Below, in pieces: positions 55,559 to 62,995 of a DNA stretch of 64,000 nt. The first letter of the stretch is position 1. Each line of letters opens with the position of its first letter. This stretch comes from a virus. The DNA lies in IMG/VR virus record IMGVR_UViG_3300046689_000570, positions 1 to 64,000 of that record; one strand, given 5' to 3'. Below the pieces are notes generated by a model that made no database searches, was not told the origin of the DNA, and saw only the letters and a list, made by a program, of their open reading frames with translations. The position numbers and the translations under genes were made by a program.

Positions 55559-56373
55559 GCTACTCAGTCAAGGTCCTCGCTGATAGCGTGGCGCCCAATG
55601 GCAAGAGGCTCACCACGTTCGAGTGCACCTACCCGCGCTTCGTGCACAGCGAGCTGCTGACGCACCGCATGCTCAGCCGCAACAGCGCGTCGAGCCGCGC
55701 GATTCCGGTTGCCCGAATGATTGAGCAGGTCGAGGTAGACCCCGTGCTCCCTGTGTGGTGGGGGAAGAACCAGGCGGGCATGCAAGCGAAAGAGGAGCTG
55801 AGCTGGGACGAGCAGGCCCAGGCGGGGCAGGCTTGGCTAGAGGCTCGTAACGTCGCCCTTCATGCTGCGAGACGGCTCATGGAGATAGGCGTTCACAAGC
55901 AGGTCGTGAACCGCATGCTAGAGCCCTGGATGTGGATCACGACGATCATCTCGGCTACTGAGTGGGAGAACTTCTTCCGTCTCCGCTGTGCGCCCGACGC
56001 CCAGCCAGAGCTGCAGAAGCTGGCCCTCATGATGCGTGCGGCTATGGAAGCGGGCGTGCCCGAAGAAATCGGACCATTCGGGTGGCACCTCCCGCTTATC
56101 CGAGAGGAGGACCTGCGGGAGTGGAGGTCGTTCAACCTACCCACTCAGGATCTCGTCAAAGTGTCCATTGGCCGCTGTGCGCGGGTCAGCTACCTCACCC
56201 ACGACGGAAAGCGGGACCTGTCGGCGGACGTAGCCCTGTGCGATCGGCTGAAGCAGGACGGCCACTGGTCACCATTCGAGCACGCCGCCCGCCCCTTGAA
56301 GGATCCTCTAGAAAGTAGCGGCAACTTCTACGGTTGGCAGCAGTACCGCAGTCTGGTGGAGCTAGGTGACTAG
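55555..56373 (+). CDS. thyX: Flavin-dependent thymidylate synthase
   Basis: 272 residues from GTG 55555 (GTGA overlap, GGGGAGGAG upstream; the longer frame was rejected). ThyX signature THRMLSRNSASSRA is a good match to RHRxxSxNxxSxR. VHKQVVNRMLEPWMW and TATEWENFFRLR are the substrate and FAD regions; there is SYLTHDGKRD later. Converts dUMP to dTMP using FAD and methylene-tetrahydrofolate, independent of host ThyA. Works with the dCTP deaminase upstream. Confidence 0.9.
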   Translation: MSYSVKVLADSVAPNGKRLTTFECTYPRFVHSELLTHRMLSRNSASSRAIPVARMIEQVEVDPVLPVWWGKNQAGMQAKEELSWDEQAQAGQAWLEARNVALHAARRLMEIGVHKQVVNRMLEPWMWITTIISATEWENFFRLRCAPDAQPELQKLALMMRAAMEAGVPEEIGPFGWHLPLIREEDLREWRSFNLPTQDLVKVSIGRCARVSYLTHDGKRDLSADVALCDRLKQDGHWSPFEHAARPLKDPLESSGNFYGWQQYRSLVELGD

Positions 56374-56374
56374 G

Positions 56375-56773
56375 ATGTCGTACTGGTTCTACTTCAACGA
56401 CGGACCCTACGCTGGCCGCTACCCATTTGATGCGTGGGATCTACCTCTGGAGCTAGGCGGGAACCCCCCTCCCGCGTTCGTCTCCGATCTCCACTTCGGA
56501 CTGTACGCGAATACGGGAGAGGAGACGTGGAACGACCGAGCGAGGGTGTCGCACATCTACCACTGGATCGGCTACTCGGATCTGGAGGCGATGCGCGGCA
56601 CGCCGGCTGCGAACTATTACGCGAGCCTGGCCCTGCAGGCGGTGCCCTTCCCGCAGGAGCTGGCCTCAGGAACCGACCGGGTTGCGGAACGTCGAGACGT
56701 CGACCCCAATCCCCGCGATGTTCGTAGTCCCGCGGTACTGCTTGGCCTGCAGCCGCGTAATCCCACCAAATGA
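56375..56773 (+). CDS. Hypothetical protein, end overlaps the lysin gene
   Basis: 132 residues from ATG 56375. The first 100 residues are Trp/Tyr-rich (YWFYFNDGPYAGRYPF, WDLPLELGG). The last 108 bases run antisense through the C-terminal codons of the lysin gene, so this end may be non-native. No family recognised. Confidence 0.5.
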   Translation: MSYWFYFNDGPYAGRYPFDAWDLPLELGGNPPPAFVSDLHFGLYANTGEETWNDRARVSHIYHWIGYSDLEAMRGTPAANYYASLALQAVPFPQELASGTDRVAERRDVDPNPRDVRSPAVLLGLQPRNPTK

Positions 56774-57478
56774 GATGAACGTCTCGATGTCGGGATTCCC
56801 ATCGTAGTCTGCACTCCACCAGATATCGTCGGCCCAGACCTGACTCTTCCCCGTCGCGGGATCCCACCACCACAGCCCAGAATACTTGCCACTGGGATAG
56901 CCCTGACAGGCGTCATCGCAGGCGAAGATAAGCTGCTCTACCCGACTGGGCGGGTAGATGGCGCGGTTAGGGATCCCCGACTCCCCGTTGCCGTCATCCT
57001 CCCAATCCTGGTAGCAGCGAGCGATTCCGTAGGGCAGGCCCACGTCGATGGACTGCCGCATGCGGCCCGGCACGTCGCCCCCTAAGTGCAGGTAGGCGTA
57101 GGTCTCGACGTCGAACCCCTCCCCCTGTGCGATCTCGATGTTCGAGCGGGTGAGCGCGAGGTTCGCGTACCACATGCCGATGATCGCCTTGGTGAACCCC
57201 TGTGCCCGTAGCCCCTGCGCCGACGCCACCGTCAGCCGCTGGGGCCCGATGTCGAAGGCGGTGACTAAGGCAGGCTCCGCAGGTGGAGGCTCCTCTCCAT
57301 TGTCCTCCACGGGCACGTAGATGGGAATAGCGCCCGCTTCGCCACGAATCTCCACCATGAGGTGGGTCGCGGTCCAGGCCAGGCGCGCGAGTGACCCCGC
57401 CTTCACCGGATCCGGCGGTTCTCCCCACAGGGGTCCGACTTCAGGGTGCTTCTCGATGTACTGCTCGATATTCGTCAT
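56666..57478 (-). CDS. GH25-like lysin (putative muramidase)
   Basis: 270 residues from ATG 57478, ATGA overlap with the upstream small gene. Residues 80-270 look like a TIM barrel of the GH25/GH25-like type: TAFDIGPQRLTV, GFTKAIIGMWYAN, GFDVETYAYLHLGG, IARCYQDWEDDGNG, SGLWWWDPATG, QAKQYRGTTNIAGIGVDVSTF. The final 'QY.GT..I.GI.VD' is the family's usual end. The N-terminal 75 residues are a separate, unknown region. It is the last gene of a run of membrane proteins. Release of progeny is the likely role. Confidence 0.7.
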   Translation of the reverse strand: MTNIEQYIEKHPEVGPLWGEPPDPVKAGSLARLAWTATHLMVEIRGEAGAIPIYVPVEDNGEEPPPAEPALVTAFDIGPQRLTVASAQGLRAQGFTKAIIGMWYANLALTRSNIEIAQGEGFDVETYAYLHLGGDVPGRMRQSIDVGLPYGIARCYQDWEDDGNGESGIPNRAIYPPSRVEQLIFACDDACQGYPSGKYSGLWWWDPATGKSQVWADDIWWSADYDGNPDIETFISFGGITRLQAKQYRGTTNIAGIGVDVSTFRNPVGS

Positions 57479-57666
57479 GTTCCTGGCACCAACCTTCCTG
57501 TGTCCACGCGCCACTTCTCGAAGTTGAGCTGCCGCTGCTCAGTAGTGATTTCGGGATTGCACAGGAGGTAGCGTCGCCGCACCTCAAAGAGCTGTGCGAC
57601 CTCCTCCTCGGTGACCTCGGCCTGTACGAACAGTGCGGCCATCACGTCCGGCATTGGCCGAATCAC
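57475..57666 (-). CDS. Small soluble lysis-cassette protein
   Basis: 63 residues from GTG 57666 (GTGA overlap with the holin-like stop). An in-frame extension upstream to 57825 codes for Arg/His-rich sequence in a different frame to the holin-like gene and is rejected. Helical, acidic core (VTEEEVAQLFEVRRRYLLCNPEI). Unknown role. Confidence 0.5.
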   Translation of the reverse strand: MIRPMPDVMAALFVQAEVTEEEVAQLFEVRRRYLLCNPEITTEQRQLNFEKWRVDTGRLVPGT

Positions 57667-57818
57667 TGAGCGATCTTGATCTCGGAGAAGAGGAACGACA
57701 GACTCAGGAGCAGCAGTCCCAATGAAATAAGGTTGCCCCTCGGTGGGCTCCACCACGTCGCGATGGCGAAGACGATCACTGCCGCGATGAGAAAGAAGAT
57801 CGAAAGGGTAAGTGTCAC
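57663..57818 (-). CDS. Holin-like two-segment membrane protein
   Basis: 51 residues, GTG start with GGAG ten bases upstream. Two hydrophobic segments, about residues 3-22 and 31-46, with a WWSPPRGN turn and a charged end (SEIKIAQ). This frame is not the longest in the region, but its hydrophobic pattern and GTGA couplings argue that it is real. Probably a holin or pinholin. Confidence 0.6.
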   Translation of the reverse strand: MTLTLSIFFLIAAVIVFAIATWWSPPRGNLISLGLLLLSLSFLFSEIKIAQ

Positions 57819-57821
57819 AGG

Positions 57822-58028
57822 TCACTTTCTCCTATTCACTGCGGTCTGATCGGCTGGCGGAGTCTGTACTGCACCACGGAAGAACCAGCTCCCTGCGGTG
57901 CTGAGTAGCCCGATCAGCGCCCCGATAGCAGTGGGGTCTCGCTGTACGATAGCAATATAACCGACCGCGCACACCGCGATGACGGCGATCCCGGCTGCCA
58001 CATAAGTACGGAGCCGCTCAGGGCTCAC
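57822..58028 (-). CDS. Holin-like membrane protein
   Basis: 68 residues from GTG 58028, which overlaps the upstream stop as GTGA; a longer frame to 58049 is less likely. Two hydrophobic segments, TYVAAGIAVIAVCAVGYIAIV and ALIGLLSTAGSWFF, with a basic, Pro-rich tail. A second holin-like gene next to the first suggests a holin pair. Confidence 0.6.
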   Translation of the reverse strand: MSPERLRTYVAAGIAVIAVCAVGYIAIVQRDPTAIGALIGLLSTAGSWFFRGAVQTPPADQTAVNRRK

Positions 58029-58273
58029 TCCCCCCTGCCGTAAGGGCAAGTCACGCCGTCGAGAGTTACGACTGCGGCCGGGTAGCGATCAGTCGAGGCG
58101 AGATACCCCAGTCGGTAGCAGTGTAAGCTGGCGGGGTCTACCGCTACGTCGTCGCCTCCCACCACTACGCGCACTTCTGGAGGAGGAGGCACAGGGCGTA
58201 GGCTCCAGCCCGCCAGGCCCAGTACCCCCAGGGTAAGTAAGGTCAGCCAGATCAGGGTTACTGCTCGCAGCAT
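58025..58273 (-). CDS. Membrane-anchored small protein of the lysis cassette
   Basis: 82 residues. One N-terminal hydrophobic segment (VTLIWLTLLTLGVLGLAGW), then a Pro linker and a periplasm-type domain with two Cys (HCYRLGYL, VTCPYG). It could be a spanin-like or regulatory partner; there is no lipobox, so a true o-spanin is not supported. Confidence 0.5.
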   Translation of the reverse strand: MLRAVTLIWLTLLTLGVLGLAGWSLRPVPPPPEVRVVVGGDDVAVDPASLHCYRLGYLASTDRYPAAVVTLDGVTCPYGRGE

Positions 58274-58283
58274 CCGGTCATCC

Positions 58284-58568
58284 TTAGTGGGGGGATAGAG
58301 GCGAGGAGTCGGACGTTCGGGCCCGCTCTCGGGCGGCTCCCTCCGCTACCGCTTCAGTATGGAGCGCCGCCGCGGTTAAGGATCGTTCGTGCTCTTCCGA
58401 AACCCCCTGTGCATGCGCCAGATTGCGGGTGCTGATGATCAGCTCATCCTTCATGGAGTTGGTCTGGCGGTGGAGACTGTCGAGCTTGGTGTAGAGCGCG
58501 ACAAAGCCGGCCAGCATGACAATCATGAGGGGGGTAAGCGCCACGATAATCCTCAACACGTCGTCCAT
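58284..58568 (-). CDS. Membrane protein with coiled coil, spanin- or antiholin-like
   Basis: 94 residues. One N-terminal membrane segment (IIVALTPLMIVMLAGFVALY), then a Lys/Asp/Glu/His-rich coiled coil (LDSLHRQTNSMKDELIISTRN). This is the layout of i-spanins, but the family cannot be assigned. Confidence 0.5.
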   Translation of the reverse strand: MDDVLRIIVALTPLMIVMLAGFVALYTKLDSLHRQTNSMKDELIISTRNLAHAQGVSEEHERSLTAAALHTEAVAEGAARERARTSDSSPLSPH

Positions 58569-58586
58569 CTCAGCACCTCCACTCTC

Positions 58587-59015
58587 TTACCCACTGTAGA
58601 TCCGTTGCTGAGCATTCAGCCAGTCCAGGTGGCGGCGGATAAGGATGCCCGCGAACTCCTCGTAAACCACCGCGAAGATCACCGCCAGTTCTAAGAGCCA
58701 GAAGACGAACCCCAGAACCGCCACGGTCGGGGGAAGATTCGGGGCGGGGGGCTCTAACATCCCCCACGCACCGGCGAAGAAGATGACTTCCAGGACGACG
58801 CCCAGCATCCCATTGCGAATCAGGATCGAGCGGTTGGCCAGCAGGCGGGTGTAGTCGTCGATCCCCTGGTGGATGAAGCGGCTCTTCTGCTGGCTGCGTC
58901 GAATGGAGAAGAAGCAGGCGACACCTCCCGCCAGGGCGCCCAGCGTCCACAGTAGCTCCATGAGCGAGACCGTCCCCCAGGAGATTCTAAACAGCGCGAT
59001 CAGCAGATCGTTCAT
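58587..59015 (-). CDS. Four-segment membrane protein of the lysis cassette
   Basis: 142 residues from ATG 59015, seven bases after GAGCAGG. Hydrophobic segments near 5-35, 70-90 and 95-120, with a charged loop SIRRSQQKSRFIHQGID between. Unknown family; perhaps an anti-holin or envelope-altering protein. Confidence 0.5.
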   Translation of the reverse strand: MNDLLIALFRISWGTVSLMELLWTLGALAGGVACFFSIRRSQQKSRFIHQGIDDYTRLLANRSILIRNGMLGVVLEVIFFAGAWGMLEPPAPNLPPTVAVLGFVFWLLELAVIFAVVYEEFAGILIRRHLDWLNAQQRIYSG

Positions 59016-59193
59016 CGTCATCCTGCTCGTAGGGTGAGATTGCATCTACGTAAACGTCCAGCTCGGCGAGTTGTCGCTCGACCCTCTGCCGACGACGCTC
59101 GGCCCGGAGCGCACGAGCGTCCGGCGTCCAGCGGGGCTCTGGAGTAGGGATCCTATCCAGCCAACTGAACATCAGCTCCTGTAGCTTGCGCAT
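58987..59193 (-). CDS. Small basic coiled-coil protein
   Basis: 68 residues from ATG 59193, seven bases after GAGG. Rich in Arg and Glu (RALRAERRRQRVERQLAELD), ending in an acidic tail. The longer frame has no start signal. Possibly a soluble regulator. Confidence 0.5.
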   Translation of the reverse strand: MRKLQELMFSWLDRIPTPEPRWTPDARALRAERRRQRVERQLAELDVYVDAISPYEQDDDERSADRAV

Positions 59194-59197
59194 AGGA

Positions 59198-59491
59198 TTA
59201 TCCTCGATGACTCCGCTCCAGTCGGAGGGCGCCCGCCGCCGCCTCAGTAGACTGAAGGTTCCGCTCACTTGACGATCTCCAGTATTCGATTTCCCTGTCC
59301 TTGCTTGCACATTGGCCTAGCATATCAGCCAGGCGAGCTTCTACCGCACTTTGATAGGCTTTGAACATAATGCCGAGGCTACCCGTTACGGCCATGAGTA
59401 GCGCGGTCACCACCGCGAGCGCCTGATTCGAGAAGCAGACGTCGCCTGCGGTCGGCTGTACCGCTTGAAATAGGGGCATGAGCAGCGTCAC
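59198..59491 (-). CDS. Small membrane-anchored coiled-coil protein
   Basis: 97 residues from GTG 59491 (GTGA overlap with the upstream gene). Hydrophobic segment QALAVVTALLMAVTGSLGIMF, then a helix AYQSAVEARLADMLG. It is at the border of the tail and lysis genes. Similar to the gene at 58284 in layout. Confidence 0.5.
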   Translation of the reverse strand: MTLLMPLFQAVQPTAGDVCFSNQALAVVTALLMAVTGSLGIMFKAYQSAVEARLADMLGQCASKDREIEYWRSSSERNLQSTEAAAGALRLERSHRG

Positions 59492-59868
59492 GCCGCTCCT
59501 GCACCAGACACGCTCTTGTTCAGTCGGAAGCGCCCCTTCATCGCAGTCGCCACTTCTCCACTCAAGACGACCTCTAGCTCGTGGTAGAAGTCCTGGCGGT
59601 AGCCGCCAGAGACCTTTGAGTCGATGGTGTCCGCACTATCAATCGAGATGTACACGATCCCGGTCGCGAAGTTCGTATTCGAAATACCCGCTCCCACCGT
59701 CTTAGGGGTGAACAGCAGCGTCCCTCCTGGTTTGTCCCGCACGGAGTAGGTGGCGGTGGCGCCGGTGAGATCCTTAGGCGTGGTCCCGGTGTGCGTGGTG
59801 TAGACCGTCACGCTCAGGTCGCGGTCGTCCCCGGTGTGCATCTCGACATTCTGGGCGGTCCTGGTCAC
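59488..59868 (-). CDS. Tail-fibre or baseplate-associated protein (BppU-like fold)
   Basis: 126 residues from GTG 59868 (GTGA overlap; the longer frame encodes antisense sequence). Pattern VEMHTGDDRDLSVTVYTTH, PKDLTGATATYSVRD and GRFRLNKSV is that of the Ig-like N-terminal domain of receptor-binding or baseplate upper proteins. No chaperone signature. Confidence 0.6.
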   Translation of the reverse strand: MTRTAQNVEMHTGDDRDLSVTVYTTHTGTTPKDLTGATATYSVRDKPGGTLLFTPKTVGAGISNTNFATGIVYISIDSADTIDSKVSGGYRQDFYHELEVVLSGEVATAMKGRFRLNKSVSGAGAA

Positions 59869-60734
59869 CTCACATCCCCCTTGAGAGTATCGACGAGCAC
59901 GTAGTCGCCCTTCAGGTAGGATATTACCGGGATGACCTCTCCGAAGAAAGAGGCGTCGATCATTCGAGCGGAGGCAGCCATCACCGCCGCAGTGATCGCA
60001 CTCCCTGTATTGAAGGCCGCGTTCGGCATGAGCGCCGAAGCCGTCATCACCGCCGCAGTGATTGCCGCTCCCGTTGCCGCAGCCTTGATCTCGATGGCGA
60101 TGCCAAAAGCCGTGGAAGCGCCGCCGCCAGTGGACCAATCGACGGTCGTATCATTCGCCCCGTAATACTCGGTGCACATCTGGAGGGCTTCGGCGCCGGC
60201 CGAGTTATCATCAATCTTGGTGAAGTTCGTGCCAGCAGTGATGGTCTGCCCTTGACTGTTCAGGCACATGACGCCGTAACAGCCGTTACCAGCATTGCCG
60301 AAGGCCGCCAGCGTCACCGTGAAGGTTACAGGTGTGCTAGTCGTAAGGTTATCAGTGGACTGCACGATGGCCCCGGAGCCGTTGGTGCCGCTAGTATCGA
60401 CATCGCTGCCCCACTGTGCCACCGAATAACAGGCTCGGAGTTGGAGCGCCCCGCCAAAGTCAATCGTCAATGCGCCGGAGCTGGGGCTGCTCCCCATCGC
60501 TCTCAATACCGTTACCCGCCGCAGATTGTCGGTAGAGGGAAAGGTATGAACTTGCACCCAGGTCAACCCCGCACCAGTTACCGTAGGGATCGCCCCCAGT
60601 ACGCCATTCCCCTGAGAGGAAACCGCGATCAGGCAGAGCCGATTCGCGGCGGGCGAGATCGAGTTGGTAACGTAGGACGAAGCGTTGGCGCTGAGTCCGC
60701 CGGAGTCGAGAGAGGTGGGCGCCGTGAGGGTCAT
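59865..60734 (-). CDS. Tail protein with repeated C-terminal tip
   Basis: 289 residues from ATG 60734 (TAATG overlap). Residues 1-200 form a beta-rich domain of the type found in the middle of paralogue A (2483-927). At the end, ITAAVMTASALM, ITAAVMAASARM and a final ISYLKGDYVLVDTLKGD repeat. The last unit also ends the next gene. Probably a fibre or adhesin tip. Confidence 0.6.
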   Translation of the reverse strand: MTLTAPTSLDSGGLSANASSYVTNSISPAANRLCLIAVSSQGNGVLGAIPTVTGAGLTWVQVHTFPSTDNLRRVTVLRAMGSSPSSGALTIDFGGALQLRACYSVAQWGSDVDTSGTNGSGAIVQSTDNLTTSTPVTFTVTLAAFGNAGNGCYGVMCLNSQGQTITAGTNFTKIDDNSAGAEALQMCTEYYGANDTTVDWSTGGGASTAFGIAIEIKAAATGAAITAAVMTASALMPNAAFNTGSAITAAVMAASARMIDASFFGEVIPVISYLKGDYVLVDTLKGDVR

Positions 60735-62089
60735 TAGGCCCAGTCTCCCTCTAGCTCGTCGACGAGCACGTAGTCGCCCTCTAAGTCAGTCAGGAAGGGG
60801 ACGATCCCGCCCATAAAAACCGCGTCGATCATTCGAGCGGTTGCGGTCATTACTTCTGCGGTGATCGTAGCATCCGGGTCAGCCGCTTCGAGCAGCACCG
60901 CCCAGGTGTGAGCAGACCACGTGGTCGCCCCGCCAGGCAGGGTGGCTACGAGGTTGATCAGGTCTCCTGCACTTAGAGCGTCAGAGTGCGCGTAGTCGGA
61001 AGCAGCAGTGCCGGAGATCGCTCCCACATCCAGGTTCCCATTCGCCCCGTTTACTCGGGTCCGCATCCCCAGCGTGCCCGCCACCGGAGCAGTCGCCAAC
61101 GCTACCGCCAGCCCTGTGATCGTGAGGGTATCGGGCATCGGCATCTGCGTATTGGCCTCGACGGTGTCCCGTGCACTGGCTCCCCCAGAGTTGCTAGTAA
61201 TCGTGCGGTACTCCGTAAACGTCCCCTGGTTCACGCAGTCACCGCACCACATGTACTGCCGGGTGGTGGACGACTCTAAGACGACAGTGAACGAGTAGAG
61301 CCCTTGCGCAGGAGAACTGGTGTCTTGAAACTGGAGACTCAGTACATCGCCCTTAGCTACTGCGATAGAGAGTCCTGTTGAAGAGGCGTCGGTAGTGCCG
61401 CCGCTGAATGTGACCGCGCTGCCCACGTTCGACCCGTTGATGCGCATCTGGAACGAGGTGCTGCCCCCACCCCCCGGCGCCACCGTGGTGTGGACATAGA
61501 TCGCTCGAATGTACCCGTCTACCGCCGAGACGGAGCGGTTGTTGGTGACATCCCCCATAGAAAAAGTGTTGCCTGAGTTTGAGTGTAGGAGCGGGTTCGT
61601 GTAGGGGCGACCTGCCGCGCCGGGGATCGCCACGCCGCAGAAGATCCCTCCATAGACCATCTGATCTGCAGTGGTGGGTACGAACTGAATGGCGTGCTGC
61701 ACGTAGCCGGGGCTGCTGGGCAAGGGACTACCCGCTGGCACGATCCCTACCGAGAGCAAATCCCCGGCCGTCACCGATACGGCGCCTGTGCCCGTGGCCA
61801 GCGTCTGACCCGCCGATACGGTGCAGGTCAGCGCGGTGTTCGTCCCGTTCTTGCGGAGGGTAAAGGTCCAGCTCTTACCAGAGGCGACCGCGGTGTCGAG
61901 CTGAATGCGTAGCTTGCGCAGCTCCCCACTCGCGGCGACCGGGTGCTGAAAGCTACTCTCCGTCTCCCCGCTGGTGAAGGCATTCCGCTCACCGCCGCCG
62001 ATCGGAGAAGAGAACTGCGGGTTGCCTGGCGGGCCGAAGAAGAAGTTGAGGTTGTACTTGGCGAGCCACCACTGGGGAGTCTCCGACAC
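60734..62089 (-). CDS. Tail fibre-like protein with repeated C-terminal tip
   Basis: 451 residues, GTG start. Ser/Gly/Thr-rich beta repeats with a common 'V.Ay.GxT..ATGTGAV' plan in residues 20-400. C-terminus ITAEVMTATARM then LTDLEGDYVLVDELEGDWA is nearly the same as that of the next gene, at the DNA level too. It is a fibre or surface protein by composition. Confidence 0.65.
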   Translation of the reverse strand: MSETPQWWLAKYNLNFFFGPPGNPQFSSPIGGGERNAFTSGETESSFQHPVAASGELRKLRIQLDTAVASGKSWTFTLRKNGTNTALTCTVSAGQTLATGTGAVSVTAGDLLSVGIVPAGSPLPSSPGYVQHAIQFVPTTADQMVYGGIFCGVAIPGAAGRPYTNPLLHSNSGNTFSMGDVTNNRSVSAVDGYIRAIYVHTTVAPGGGGSTSFQMRINGSNVGSAVTFSGGTTDASSTGLSIAVAKGDVLSLQFQDTSSPAQGLYSFTVVLESSTTRQYMWCGDCVNQGTFTEYRTITSNSGGASARDTVEANTQMPMPDTLTITGLAVALATAPVAGTLGMRTRVNGANGNLDVGAISGTAASDYAHSDALSAGDLINLVATLPGGATTWSAHTWAVLLEAADPDATITAEVMTATARMIDAVFMGGIVPFLTDLEGDYVLVDELEGDWA

Positions 62090-62092
62090 GCC

Positions 62093-62536
62093 CTACTCCC
62101 GGCTCAGGGGCTTGGGCACCAGGATCCCGGGCTTGGGAGCGGGCAGCTCCTCGCGATCCTCAACGAAGGGCTCGGCGCGACCCGCCTGAGTGAGACGGCC
62201 CAGCAGGGCCAGCGCGTTCCCCTTGCAGTAGTCCCGCTTGTTGTCGCCATAGGGGAATGAGGTCGCAGTGATGTTCCCCAAGTGATCGGGGCCTTCGAGC
62301 GTCTCTACGTCATGGCAGATCCAGAACGCGGGATGGCGAGGACCGAGCACCTCGCCGTCAGGGTCAGGCATGTTGGTGATGATCTTCAAGGCGCCCGGAA
62401 TCGGGAGCAGCGCCTTGAGCTGATCCATGGCGCGGAGCTGGGCAGGGTGCTCCAGCGCGGAGGCGATTCGCGCCATCCGCTCTTCATGCTGGCGATCCAT
62501 ATCCGCTCGATCGAACTTCCCAATCTGCGTAGCCAT
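62093..62536 (-). CDS. Hypothetical tail-region protein
   Basis: 147 residues, ATG start. Acidic, with DRQHEERMARIASALEHP coil, then HPAFWICHDVETLEGP and LALLGRLTQAGRAEP. Ends KPGILVPKPLSRE. No family recognised; perhaps a structural chaperone or minor tail protein. Confidence 0.55.
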   Translation of the reverse strand: MATQIGKFDRADMDRQHEERMARIASALEHPAQLRAMDQLKALLPIPGALKIITNMPDPDGEVLGPRHPAFWICHDVETLEGPDHLGNITATSFPYGDNKRDYCKGNALALLGRLTQAGRAEPFVEDREELPAPKPGILVPKPLSRE

Positions 62537-62545
62537 GATGTCCTC

Positions 62546-62986
62546 CTAGCCGACCGTGATCTCAACCAGACCCGCGGCCGCGATGATGATGTCGAAGTTG
62601 CCGCCAGTGGTGCTCACATCACCTGTCTCGGCCTGGTAGCCGATCAGTGGCCTCGTGGAATCTGCACCTGGCGAGGCGTTGTAGAAGATCGCATTCCGGG
62701 CCGTGATCGTGCTGGTCGTCCACTGCGGGTCCGCACAGTCGAGGACATGCTTGTTGGTGGCGCCCGTGTAGGTCACCGTCTTGCTGCCTAGTGCGTTGCC
62801 GCCCGCAGTGTAGCCCCCCGTCGCGGCGACCTCATTCGTCACGTCGTCCTTGTAATCATGGGCGTCCTGGTCCGGGGTATACGACGACGTCGTCAACATC
62901 ACCTTGATGGTGTCGGTGTCGTAGTCGATCTCTTTGTTCCACAGCGCGGTGAAGAGCTTGCCGAACAGCTTGCCAGTCGCAGCCAC
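62546..62986 (-). CDS. Conserved minor tail protein
   Basis: 146 residues, GTG start. KLFTALWNKEIDYDTDTIKVMLTTSSYTPD, then GGYTAGGNALGSKTVTY, SPGADSTRPLIGYQ and a final AAGLVEITVG. This pattern occurs in short structural proteins of many tailed phages. The function is unknown but it is likely a virion component. Confidence 0.65.
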   Translation of the reverse strand: MAATGKLFGKLFTALWNKEIDYDTDTIKVMLTTSSYTPDQDAHDYKDDVTNEVAATGGYTAGGNALGSKTVTYTGATNKHVLDCADPQWTTSTITARNAIFYNASPGADSTRPLIGYQAETGDVSTTGGNFDIIIAAAGLVEITVG

Positions 62987-62995
62987 GTATGCCTC

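Noticed and set aside
57475-57825. 116-codon minus-strand frame as a single protein
   Set aside because: Its first half is Arg/His/Asp-rich shadow of a 51-residue two-segment membrane protein in another frame; only the last 63 codons are kept.
59488-60138. 216-codon minus-strand frame as a single protein
   Set aside because: The first 90 codons are a Gly/Arg/Cys/His-rich shadow of the upstream tail gene; the GTGA-coupled start at 59868 gives a normal beta-domain protein.
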